A stretch of DNA of 5,109 nt from Flavobacteriales bacterium (lineage in GTDB: Bacteria > Bacteroidota > Bacteroidia > Flavobacteriales > Flavobacteriaceae): assembly GCA_026983815.1 (NCBI GenBank), contig JALSTJ010000024.1:1-5109 (forward strand), given 5' to 3'. The notes below the pieces were generated by a model, which saw nothing but the letters and a program-made list of their open reading frames with translations, did no database searches and was not told where the DNA came from. Positions within the stretch are counted from its first letter, which is position 1. Every line of letters starts with the position of its first letter. The position numbers were made by a program, and so were the translations under genes. Of this stretch, positions 1 to 5,109 are shown in pieces.

Positions 1-1
1 A

Positions 2-970
2 GTTTTAAGCGACCCTGACAAAAAGGCACGTTATGACCGTTTTGGACATTCGGCATTTGAAGGTCCCGGCGGTTTTAGCGGAGGGCATCATATGAATATG
101 GATGATATATTTTCACAATTTGGTGATATTTTTGGTGATATATTCGGTTCAGGAAGTAGTTTTGGCGGAGGTTTTTCGTCGGGGCGCAGAACCGCTGCTC
201 AAAGCAGAGGAACTGATTTACGTGTAAAACTAAAAATCAACCTAAAAGATGTCATCAATGGAGGAACCAAAAAAATCAAAATCAAACGTTTAGTTAAAGC
301 AGCAGGAACAGAATATAGCACTTGTCATCAATGTGGTGGAAGCGGTAGAATTTCTCGTATAACCAATACCATTTTCGGACGTATGCAAACCACAGGAACT
401 TGTAATGTTTGCCATGGAACCGGTCAAGTTTTACAATCCAGAGGACAAGGTTCGGATGCCAATGGAATGATCAGAAAAGAAGATATTGTTGAAATTAAAT
501 TGCCCAAAGGCATCAGAAACGGCGTCCAATTGCGTGTAGGAGGCAAAGGAAACGAAGCTCCGGGCACTAATGGAATTCCGGGAGATTTGCTTGTTCAAAT
601 TATTGAAGAATCCGATCCTAAGTTTAAAAGAGAAGGAAATAACTTACACTATGATATGTATATTTCAATGCCAGAAGCGGTTTTGGGAGCAGATAAAATC
701 ATAGAAACTCCCCATGGAAAAATTAAATTAAAATTGGAAGAAGGACTACAATCCGGAAAAATTTTGCGATTAAGGAACAAAGGTGTTCCCGATTTAGACG
801 GCTATGGTATGGGAGATATGTTGGTCAATGTTAATGTATGGACACCCAAAAAATTAACCAAAGAACAAAAAGAATTTTTTAAGAAAAATATAAATCATCC
901 CAATTTCAATCCGGCACCTTCAAAAGAAGAAAAATCTTTTTTTGAAAAAATTCATGATCTTTTTTCTTAA
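2..970 (+). CDS. dnaJ: Chaperone protein DnaJ (Hsp40), 3' part; start lies before the window
   Basis: DnaJ is the cytoplasmic co-chaperone that delivers unfolded proteins to DnaK and stimulates its ATPase. The frame is open from base 2, so the gene begins upstream; 322 residues are visible, and the first ~50-60, including the HPD motif of the J domain, are missing. Visible parts in order: the end of the J domain (VLSDPDKKARYDRFG); a Gly/Phe-rich linker with repeated GDIFG; a zinc-binding segment with CHQCGGSG (bases 323-346) and CNVCHGTG (401-424); then the C-terminal substrate-binding domains, ending in a charged tail (SFFEKIHDLFS). Most DnaJ proteins have four CxxCxGxG motifs. Here only the middle pair remains; the places of motifs 1 and 4 carry KRLVKAAG and QSRGQGSD. 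From memory, flavobacterial DnaJ proteins share this reduced form and this C-terminus, so it is probably not decay. The ATG at 92 is an internal methionine, not the start. A terminator follows. Confidence 0.96.
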   Translation, partial: VLSDPDKKARYDRFGHSAFEGPGGFSGGHHMNMDDIFSQFGDIFGDIFGSGSSFGGGFSSGRRTAAQSRGTDLRVKLKINLKDVINGGTKKIKIKRLVKAAGTEYSTCHQCGGSGRISRITNTIFGRMQTTGTCNVCHGTGQVLQSRGQGSDANGMIRKEDIVEIKLPKGIRNGVQLRVGGKGNEAPGTNGIPGDLLVQIIEESDPKFKREGNNLHYDMYISMPEAVLGADKIIETPHGKIKLKLEEGLQSGKILRLRNKGVPDLDGYGMGDMLVNVNVWTPKKLTKEQKEFFKKNINHPNFNPAPSKEEKSFFEKIHDLFS

Positions 971-999
971 ATTTTTATAAATCAAACAAAAAATTAATG

Positions 1000-1007
1000 T
1001 AAATTTG
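1000..1007 (+). promoter_or_regulatory. Candidate Bacteroidota -7 promoter box (TAAATTTG) for the response regulator
   Basis: The octamer TAAATTTG fits the Bacteroidota sigma-70 -7 consensus TAnnTTTG and lies 51 bases before the regulator's ATG at 1059. Transcription would start about 4-7 bases after the box, near 1011-1014. No clear TTG-type -33 element is visible at the expected 17-23 base spacing, which weakens the call. The start point would fall inside the first arm of the dnaJ terminator hairpin, so the new transcript would carry only part of that stem. Confidence 0.45.
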
Positions 1008-1036
1008 AAAATCCGTTTCCTCATAAACGGATTTTT
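1008..1036 (+). terminator. Intrinsic terminator of dnaJ
   Basis: A perfect 11-bp stem, AAAATCCGTTT (1008-1018) with AAACGGATTTT (1025-1035), closes a six-base loop (CCTCAT). Its second arm ends in a run of five T (1032-1036). It starts 37 bases after the dnaJ stop. The A-tract/T-tract symmetry means it could also work for transcription from the other strand, but no minus-strand gene is supported here. Confidence 0.82.
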
Positions 1037-1058
1037 GCTTATAAAATCATCAAGCACT

Positions 1059-2225
1059 ATGAAAAAAGTATTAATCATTGAAGACGAAGAACAAATTAGA
1101 AAAGTTCTCAAACGTATTTTGGAACAACAAATAGAAAATTTAGGTGTGGAAGAAGCCAAAGACGGATTGGAAGGAATTGAAAAAATAAAGAAAAATGACT
1201 TTGATTTGGTGCTTTGTGATATCAAAATGCCTCGTAAAGACGGAATGGAAGTATTGGAAGAAGCCAAAACTATCAATCCCAATATTCCTTTTGTAATGAT
1301 ATCTGGACATGGCGATATGGATACCGTAATTGAACTCATGCGAAAAGGAGCTATGGATTATATCCCCAAACCTCCGGACCTAAACCGTTTGATTACTTCG
1401 GTAAAGAATGCTTTGGAAAAAAAAGAATTAATTAGCGAAAATATCAAACTCAAGAAAAAAGTCAGCAAGAAATATGAAATGATTGGGGAATCCGATAAAA
1501 TGCAAGAAATCAAAGAAATTATCGATAAAGTTGCCCCTACCGATGCGCGAGTATTAATCACAGGAGATAACGGAACGGGAAAAGAATTGGTTGCCCATTG
1601 GATTCACCAAAAAAGTAAACGAAGCAAAGGACCTATGGTCGAAGTCAATTGCGCAGCCATTCCTTCGGAACTTATTGAAAGTGAATTGTTTGGACATATA
1701 AAAGGTTCATTTACGGGGGCTTATAAAGATAAAAAAGGAAAATTTGAACAAGCCAATGGCGGCACTTTGTTTTTGGATGAAATCGGAGATATGAGTTTAT
1801 CCGCTCAAGCCAAAGTATTGCGAGCTTTACAAGAAAATAAGATCAATCGTGTGGGAAGTGATAAAAGTATAAAAGTAGATGTCAGAATTGTTGCCGCTAC
1901 CAATAAAAATTTGAAAAATGAAATAAAAGAAGGTCGTTTTCGTGAAGACTTATATCATCGTTTGGCGGTTATTTTAATCAAAGTTCCGGCACTCAACGAT
2001 AGAAAAGATGACATCCCTGTCCTGGTAGAACATTTTGCTAAAAAAATCGTAGAAGAACAAAATATGCCACCAAAAAAATTTAATAAACAAGCAATAGAAC
2101 AACTTAAAAAATACGATTGGAGTGGTAATATTCGTGAATTACGAAATGTGGTAGAACGACTTATCATATTGGGAGGAAAAGAAATTACAGAATCGGATGT
2201 TAAACAATTTTCGGGAAAAGAATAA
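1059..2225 (+). CDS. Sigma-54-type response regulator (REC + AAA+), no DNA-binding domain
   Basis: The 388-residue protein is an NtrC-family two-component regulator. The receiver domain (about 1-120) has the acidic pocket E8/D9, phosphoacceptor D54 (LCDIKMP), S82 and K104 (YIPKP). The AAA+ domain (about 140-375) has Walker A GDNGTGKE (169-176), the sigma-54 contact loop GSFTGA (216-221, usually GAFTGA), Walker B LFLDE (237-241), the arginine-finger region GRFREDLYHRL (292-302) and WSGNIREL (354-361). Such proteins use ATP hydrolysis to remodel sigma-54 RNA polymerase after phosphorylation by a histidine kinase; none is encoded here. The protein ends ~27 residues after WSGNIREL, with no Fis-type helix-turn-helix, so it cannot bind DNA in the usual way. 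From memory, Bacteroidota have a conserved regulator of this length and ending. The ATG at 1059 is chosen because MKKVLIIEDE is a standard receiver start; the in-frame TTG at 1005 lies in the preceding terminator and adds 18 unlikely residues. A small ORF follows after 5 bases. The target genes cannot be read from this window. Confidence 0.93.
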   Translation: MKKVLIIEDEEQIRKVLKRILEQQIENLGVEEAKDGLEGIEKIKKNDFDLVLCDIKMPRKDGMEVLEEAKTINPNIPFVMISGHGDMDTVIELMRKGAMDYIPKPPDLNRLITSVKNALEKKELISENIKLKKKVSKKYEMIGESDKMQEIKEIIDKVAPTDARVLITGDNGTGKELVAHWIHQKSKRSKGPMVEVNCAAIPSELIESELFGHIKGSFTGAYKDKKGKFEQANGGTLFLDEIGDMSLSAQAKVLRALQENKINRVGSDKSIKVDVRIVAATNKNLKNEIKEGRFREDLYHRLAVILIKVPALNDRKDDIPVLVEHFAKKIVEEQNMPPKKFNKQAIEQLKKYDWSGNIRELRNVVERLIILGGKEITESDVKQFSGKE

Positions 2226-2230
2226 TCATT

Positions 2231-2380
2231 ATGAGTCTGGCAAATATTTTATTTATCATCGTTATGCTTCATCTTGCCGTGGGATTCGGTTGGGTAATTT
2301 ATAAATTGGAATTTAGTAACAGGAAGAAAAAAGAGAATGAAAAAGATGAAGATGAAGAAAATAAAAAGGATAAATTCTAA
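2231..2380 (+). CDS. Small single-helix membrane protein, 49 residues, unknown function
   Basis: An ATG five bases after the regulator's stop opens a 49-codon frame ending in TAA. It starts MSLANILFIIVMLHLAVGFG, giving one hydrophobic helix at about residues 3-25, and continues as WVIYKLEFSN. The last ~20 residues are almost all Lys, Glu, Asp, Arg or Asn. The clean hydrophobic-then-charged layout, with several positives right after the helix (RKKK at 31-34), suggests an inner-membrane protein with a cytoplasmic tail. The tight spacing suggests co-transcription and perhaps translational coupling with the regulator; no Shine-Dalgarno is seen. I do not recognise a named family. Interaction with a sensor kinase or with the regulator is only a guess. 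A longer overlapping frame (2337-2576) is low-complexity Lys/Ile/Leu sequence that runs through palindromic intergenic DNA and is not favoured. Confidence 0.68.
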   Translation: MSLANILFIIVMLHLAVGFGWVIYKLEFSNRKKKENEKDEDEENKKDKF

Positions 2381-2485
2381 AATAATCAATTTAACTTATT
2401 ACAATAAATTAAAATATTTATTAATAATTTATAAAAAATCAATCCTGTCTAAAGAAATTTATTTTTTACTTTTTCCATCGATAAA

Positions 2486-2545
2486 CATTTCGACTTTGCT
2501 CAATGGTAACAAAATCCTGATAGCTATCGGGACTAGGCTGACGAG
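2486..2545. repeat. Palindromic intergenic element of a Bacteroidota-like recurrent type
   Basis: The segment joins CATTTCGACTTTGCTCAATG (2486-2505) to an 18-base near-palindrome TCCTGATAGCTATCGGGA (2515-2532) with a perfect core GATAGCTATC (2519-2528) and one T-G wobble. From memory, close variants of both pieces (TTGAGCGAAGTCGAAATG on the other strand, and CCCGATAGCTATCGGGA) recur between genes in flavobacterial genomes, often next to each other. The copy here looks somewhat degenerate. As RNA, the palindrome could form a 7-bp stem with an AGCT loop, but no T-tract follows directly, so it is a poor terminator. The repeat status cannot be proved from one window. Confidence 0.5.
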
Positions 2546-2574
2546 TATTTTTCTAAATTTTTGTTCATTACACT

Positions 2575-2645
2575 AAACTGTCTGAACTCGGTTGAATAAT
2601 TTTTCTAAATAGGACATTAACCTAACCGCAAACAGCAGACAGTTT
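2575..2645. repeat. 71-base element bounded by a 10-bp perfect inverted repeat
   Basis: AAACTGTCTG (2575-2584) and CAGACAGTTT (2636-2645) are exact reverse complements 51 bases apart. Nested inside are CGGTT (2589-2593) and AACCG (2624-2628), so a two-step stem is possible, with an AT-rich loop of about 30 bases. It could be a folded RNA, a remnant of a small mobile or repeat element with short terminal repeats, or a protein-binding pair. Nothing in the loop codes for protein. Function unknown. Confidence 0.5.
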
Positions 2646-2675
2646 TACGTTCCATTCACTTCAAATTTCAGGAAA

Positions 2676-2720
2676 ATCCTCGTATGCCGATAAGGATAGA
2701 TTCATTCGTCTGTAAATCTA
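2676..2720 (+). other. Pair of small adjacent hairpins
   Basis: ATCCT (2676-2680) pairs with AGGAT (2693-2697) around a 12-base loop. TAGATT (2697-2702) pairs with AATCTA (2715-2720), also around a 12-base loop. The two stems share base 2697. They follow directly on the 71-base inverted-repeat element and may belong to the same folded region. The stems are short, and chance is a fair explanation. Confidence 0.22.
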
Positions 2721-2859
2721 ACCTCCTAATGTTTTAAAATGATCTAAACTCACTATAAATCAAAATATTACTTCTATTTTTAAAAATGCTTAGGACGGAA
2801 TTAATAAAAAATAAATAAAATCATCATATTTTATAACAATTTTTTTTTATAAAAAGACG

Positions 2860-2904
2860 TTTGGTTGATTATTAGAAATTTTTAACTCAAATCAAACAAC
2901 CAAA
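2860..2904 (+). promoter_or_regulatory. Inverted repeat in the leader of the secreted-protein gene
   Basis: TTTGGTTG (2860-2867) and CAACCAAA (2897-2904) are exact 8-bp complements 29 bases apart, the second ending nine bases before the ATG at 2914. A competing pairing is possible: TTGATT (2865-2870) with AATCAA (2890-2895). If this is part of the mRNA leader, the hairpin would lie next to the start codon and could affect translation. It might also be a split operator. There is no direct evidence for either. Confidence 0.3.
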
Positions 2905-2913
2905 TAACAAATT

Positions 2914-4785
2914 ATGAAAAAATCAATTCAATTGCTATTTGTTATAGCTCTCGTTACAATTCGTCAATTGAGTTACGGTCAAGCTACATCAGTTTCTCAA
3001 TTATGTAATGACCCGCAATTTAACCAAGAGTTTAACTCATATTGGAACGATATTAAATCGGATTATCAAGATTATGCCGATTATTGTGGACAAAATGCCT
3101 ATCATCTTTATGAACTCCAAATTGAAAGCGAACCTCTGCTACGATATTCATTTGAAAATCAAAAATATAATATTACCGATGATCTATTGAATATTTATAG
3201 AAGTACCTTATCAAAATTGACTCATACCAATAAATATCAATTTTATGGTTATCCCGACACCAATCACCCGGGATATACCACACAAACTCTTGATGACTAC
3301 TATGATATGTGGATAAGCGGGCAAGATGCCAACAATCCTGCCATTGAGCATGTTTTGGCTTCCAGTCAATTTTTGGCTATGATATCATATGCTGTTTTTC
3401 AAATATCCAAAATTGCTCCTACCGATAGAACACAAACCATGATTGACTTTGTTAATGATTTTATTCCCGTTTTAGCTTCTCATTACAAAAGATGGGTCTT
3501 GGGAACACATATCAACAACTCTACGGATTTAAAAGGTCTTTTTCAGCGCAGAGCTTGGGGATGCAAATACAACGGTACTTATGTTGAAACTTTATTGACA
3601 CATCAACAAGTAGTGGATAAATTAATTCAAGACCAATTTGGCAATGGAAATTCCGAACCGTATTGTAATGCTGTGCAAGACGTAGATTTATGGATTATTG
3701 CAGGAGTTACAGGTTTGGTTGGTGCATATAGTCAAGATTCCAATTTAATAGGAAATATTGTCAATTTGCAAGATTTTACCAACTATGTAAATACGGCTAA
3801 CGTTCTTTTGCAGGACAGAACCACCGAAACATCGCTTACTGATTTTAATAATAATCCCGTAACCGGAGCCATTTTCGGCAAAAACGATTGGGACGGATTT
3901 GTCAATCATGATTACGCCGGATATACAGGTTTGACTTTCCCTACTAGTGCAGACATGGCACCTTTGACAGGAACCGGTTGGGATATCAGCCACGGACGTA
4001 GATTTATCAGTGCTTTTTCATTGATTTATGATGCCAAAGATATAATCGGACAATATTCTTTTCCAAGTTCAACACAAATGACTGAATTTGCCAATCAGTT
4101 TGCGTATCAAGTATTTAACAAAGATTTTACCTATCCCGCTTTTAACAATTATTGGAGTGGCATTAATGGTTGGTATCGTGTCAAACTCAATCAAGGTTTT
4201 GGGTATCAGCCTTCGGATTTATCAGATGCCGCTTTAACGGGAATGTATGGCGAATATGCACATTACAATCCGCAAGTTGATGATGTGATGTTAGCGGTTT
4301 ACAACCTGATTCGCTATCCCGATACCAACCAAAGAAATTTTGTTATTGAAACTTATGAAAAAAATCATTGGTCAAGTCATACACACCAACAATTTTATCA
4401 ATTTACATTCCCTGTGGATAACATAAGCAATTCGTCTTTCAGAGTAAGAGCAAAATTGGTATTGGTAAGTTTCTATTCAAGTATGTGTCATAACAATGAA
4501 TCTACGAATGCTATCCAAGATAAAAAAGAGAAAATTCAAACCAAAATTTTCCCTAATCCCGCCGATAGTTTTATAAGAATTGAAAGCGTTAAACCTATTG
4601 ATACCGAACATATTAAAATTTATAATTTACAAGGAAAAGATGTTTCAAAAAATGTGATTGTCAAATCCTTGGATAAAAATTCTGCAACCATAGATATTAG
4701 AAAATTAAAAATAGGAAATTATCTTTTGAACGTGAATAATCAATCAAAAATCATCATCAAAAGAAATTCATTAATCAATCAATAA
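2914..4785 (+). CDS. Secreted T9SS cargo protein with signal peptide and C-terminal sorting domain, central function unknown
   Basis: The 623-residue protein starts with a Sec signal peptide (KK, then hydrophobic LLFVIALVTI at 7-16, and a likely cut near LSYG|Q at 22/23). It ends with a type IX secretion type A sorting domain at about 544-618: IFPNPADSF, then IKIYNLQGKDV, then IDIRKLKIGNYLLNV. It is thus predicted to cross the outer membrane by T9SS and be released or anchored on the surface. The central ~500 residues are rich in aromatic residues and Asn, and look largely helical. Conspicuous motifs are WDISHGRR (356-363), YWSGINGWYRV (413-423) and LSDAALTGMYGEY (436-448). These remind me loosely of alpha/alpha-toroid polysaccharide-acting enzymes, but I cannot name a family and assign no activity. 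Five cysteines (31, 58, 217, 251, 525) could form disulfides. The ATG is supported by the signal peptide directly after it; there is no clear Shine-Dalgarno. A terminator follows 19 bases after the stop, so the gene is probably transcribed alone. Confidence 0.88.
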   Translation: MKKSIQLLFVIALVTIRQLSYGQATSVSQLCNDPQFNQEFNSYWNDIKSDYQDYADYCGQNAYHLYELQIESEPLLRYSFENQKYNITDDLLNIYRSTLSKLTHTNKYQFYGYPDTNHPGYTTQTLDDYYDMWISGQDANNPAIEHVLASSQFLAMISYAVFQISKIAPTDRTQTMIDFVNDFIPVLASHYKRWVLGTHINNSTDLKGLFQRRAWGCKYNGTYVETLLTHQQVVDKLIQDQFGNGNSEPYCNAVQDVDLWIIAGVTGLVGAYSQDSNLIGNIVNLQDFTNYVNTANVLLQDRTTETSLTDFNNNPVTGAIFGKNDWDGFVNHDYAGYTGLTFPTSADMAPLTGTGWDISHGRRFISAFSLIYDAKDIIGQYSFPSSTQMTEFANQFAYQVFNKDFTYPAFNNYWSGINGWYRVKLNQGFGYQPSDLSDAALTGMYGEYAHYNPQVDDVMLAVYNLIRYPDTNQRNFVIETYEKNHWSSHTHQQFYQFTFPVDNISNSSFRVRAKLVLVSFYSSMCHNNESTNAIQDKKEKIQTKIFPNPADSFIRIESVKPIDTEHIKIYNLQGKDVSKNVIVKSLDKNSATIDIRKLKIGNYLLNVNNQSKIIIKRNSLINQ

Positions 4786-4804
4786 CAAATCAGCTCTTTT
4801 TAGG

Positions 4805-4839
4805 AAAACTTCCGGTGAGTATTTGCCGGAAGTTTTTTT
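4805..4839 (+). terminator. Intrinsic terminator after the secreted-protein gene
   Basis: A perfect 11-bp stem, AAAACTTCCGG (4805-4815) with CCGGAAGTTTT (4826-4836), encloses a 10-base loop. Its second arm runs into a tract of seven T (4833-4839). It starts 19 bases after the stop at 4785 and separates this gene from proC. Confidence 0.87.
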
Positions 4840-4885
4840 ATGTTTTCTATTTTATAGACAAAGTAATCAAGAGTAATTTTTTTCG

Positions 4886-4893
4886 TATTTTTG
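4886..4893 (+). promoter_or_regulatory. Candidate -7 promoter box (TATTTTTG) of proC
   Basis: TATTTTTG matches the Bacteroidota -7 consensus TAnnTTTG and lies 17 bases before the ATG at 4911. Transcription starting about 4-7 bases later gives a very short leader of 10-14 bases, common enough in this phylum. The -33 region is AT-rich without a clear TTG. Its position just after a terminator and just before a gene supports the call. Confidence 0.55.
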
Positions 4894-4910
4894 AAAACAA
4901 ATATTGAAAG

Positions 4911-5109
4911 ATGATAAATAAAAATATCGCGATTATAGGAGCCGGTAATTTGGGACAAGCCATTGCCAAAGGTTTATTAGCATCCCGGATTATCAATGCA
5001 GAACAATTAATACTTAGCAGAAGACATCTTTCAAAAATAAAAAATTTTGAAAAAGAAGGTGTTCGTATTACACAAGATAATAAAGAAGCGGTAAAAAATT
5101 CGGATATCG
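4911..5109 (+). CDS. proC: Pyrroline-5-carboxylate reductase, 5' part; runs off the window
   Basis: Sixty-six codons are visible and the frame is open to the window end. The protein opens with a Rossmann NAD(P)-binding fold: strand NIAIIGAGNLGQAIAKGLL with the dinucleotide loop GAGNLG (residues 10-15), then a second strand, LILSRR (about 39-44), where the adenosine ribose or its phosphate is bound, then EGVRITQDNKEAVKNSDI leading to the third strand. This layout and spacing are typical of ProC, which reduces 1-pyrroline-5-carboxylate to proline in the cytoplasm, the last step of proline synthesis. The catalytic and dimerisation domain (about 200 more residues) lies outside, so another member of the P5CR/F420-oxidoreductase-like Rossmann group cannot be fully excluded. 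The ATG at 4911 places the glycine motif at the usual depth. It likely has its own promoter. Confidence 0.82.
   Translation, partial: MINKNIAIIGAGNLGQAIAKGLLASRIINAEQLILSRRHLSKIKNFEKEGVRITQDNKEAVKNSDI

Larger units (their letters stand above)
2381..2913. other. Long AT-rich intergenic region without a convincing gene
   Basis: About 530 bases separate the small membrane ORF from the secreted-protein gene. I found no reading frame with believable protein composition on either strand. The first ~100 bases are nearly pure A/T; their only hairpin (AATAAAT at 2403-2409 with ATTTATT at 2416-2422) has no G/C and no T-tract, so no good terminator closes the upstream operon. The middle (2486-2720) is richer in G/C and holds several inverted repeats, listed separately. 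The last ~130 bases are again very AT-rich, including the palindrome ATTTTTAAAAAT (2776-2787) and TTTTATAA (2829-2836) with TTATAAAA (2847-2854). No TAnnTTTG box was found before the next gene, so its promoter is unplaced. Confidence 0.7.

Noticed and set aside
1005..1058. TTG at 1005 as an upstream start of the response regulator
   Set aside because: It would add 18 residues encoded by the dnaJ terminator hairpin before a textbook receiver start at the ATG at 1059.
920..1339. A 139-codon minus-strand frame across the dnaJ end and regulator start
   Set aside because: It lies opposite the receiver domain and the terminator. Its Ser/Phe/Ile-rich composition is typical of an antisense shadow.
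1358..1561. Minus-strand frame inside the regulator
   Set aside because: Antisense shadow of a strongly conserved coding region, with no independent features.
1955..2167. Minus-strand frame inside the regulator's AAA+ domain
   Set aside because: Antisense shadow of conserved coding sequence; no recognisable protein.
2403..2422. AATAAAT/ATTTATT hairpin as terminator of the regulator operon
   Set aside because: All A/T stem of 7 bp with no following T-tract; expected by chance in such AT-rich DNA.
2337..2576. A 79-codon + strand frame after the regulator operon
   Set aside because: It overlaps the end of the better-supported 49-residue ORF in another frame, is mostly Lys/Ile/Leu from AT-rich DNA, and reads through the palindromic repeat. 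No domain, signal or sensible start context is visible.
2776..2854. AT palindromes (ATTTTTAAAAAT; TTTTATAA with TTATAAAA) as operators or a promoter
   Set aside because: Low-complexity A/T runs produce such symmetry easily, and no TAnnTTTG box accompanies them.
3008..3190. A 60-codon + strand frame inside the secreted-protein gene
   Set aside because: Out-of-frame shadow of the N-terminal part of a well-supported 623-residue protein.
3745..3993. An 82-codon minus-strand frame inside the secreted-protein gene
   Set aside because: Antisense shadow; no domain or composition evidence for a real protein.

Overview
The window looks like chromosomal DNA from an AT-rich member of the Bacteroidota, most likely a flavobacterium-like lineage. 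Four things point there: a C-terminal type IX secretion (T9SS) sorting domain on a secreted protein; two matches to the Bacteroidota -7 promoter box TAnnTTTG placed just before genes; a DnaJ that keeps only two of the usual four CxxCxGxG zinc motifs; and a sigma-54-type response regulator that stops right after its AAA+ domain. Purine-rich Shine-Dalgarno sequences are weak or absent before the starts, which also fits. All genes are on the + strand.

Layout. (i) 2-970: the 3' part of dnaJ (co-chaperone of DnaK), closed by a strong intrinsic terminator at 1008-1036. (ii) 1059-2225: a 388-residue two-component response regulator with a sigma-54 activator AAA+ domain and no DNA-binding domain. Five bases later comes a 49-codon ORF (2231-2380) for a small one-helix membrane protein with a highly charged tail; the two probably form an operon. 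(iii) 2381-2913: about 530 bases with no convincing gene. They hold a near-perfect palindrome of a type I remember as recurrent in flavobacterial intergenic DNA, a 71-base element closed by a 10-bp perfect inverted repeat, smaller hairpins, and a very AT-rich leader. (iv) 2914-4785: a 623-residue secreted protein with a signal peptide, a large central region I do not recognise, and the T9SS sorting domain, followed by an intrinsic terminator (4805-4839). (v) 4911 to the end: the 5' part of a proC-like gene (pyrroline-5-carboxylate reductase) behind its own TAnnTTTG box.

The genes do not form one obvious pathway. Protein folding, regulation, secretion cargo and proline synthesis sit side by side as separate transcription units with terminators between them. 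I see no CRISPR array, tRNA, rRNA, transposase or defence system. The most useful leads are the small membrane protein paired with the regulator, the structured intergenic region, the unrecognised T9SS cargo, and the dnaJ terminator that overlaps the likely transcription start of the regulator.
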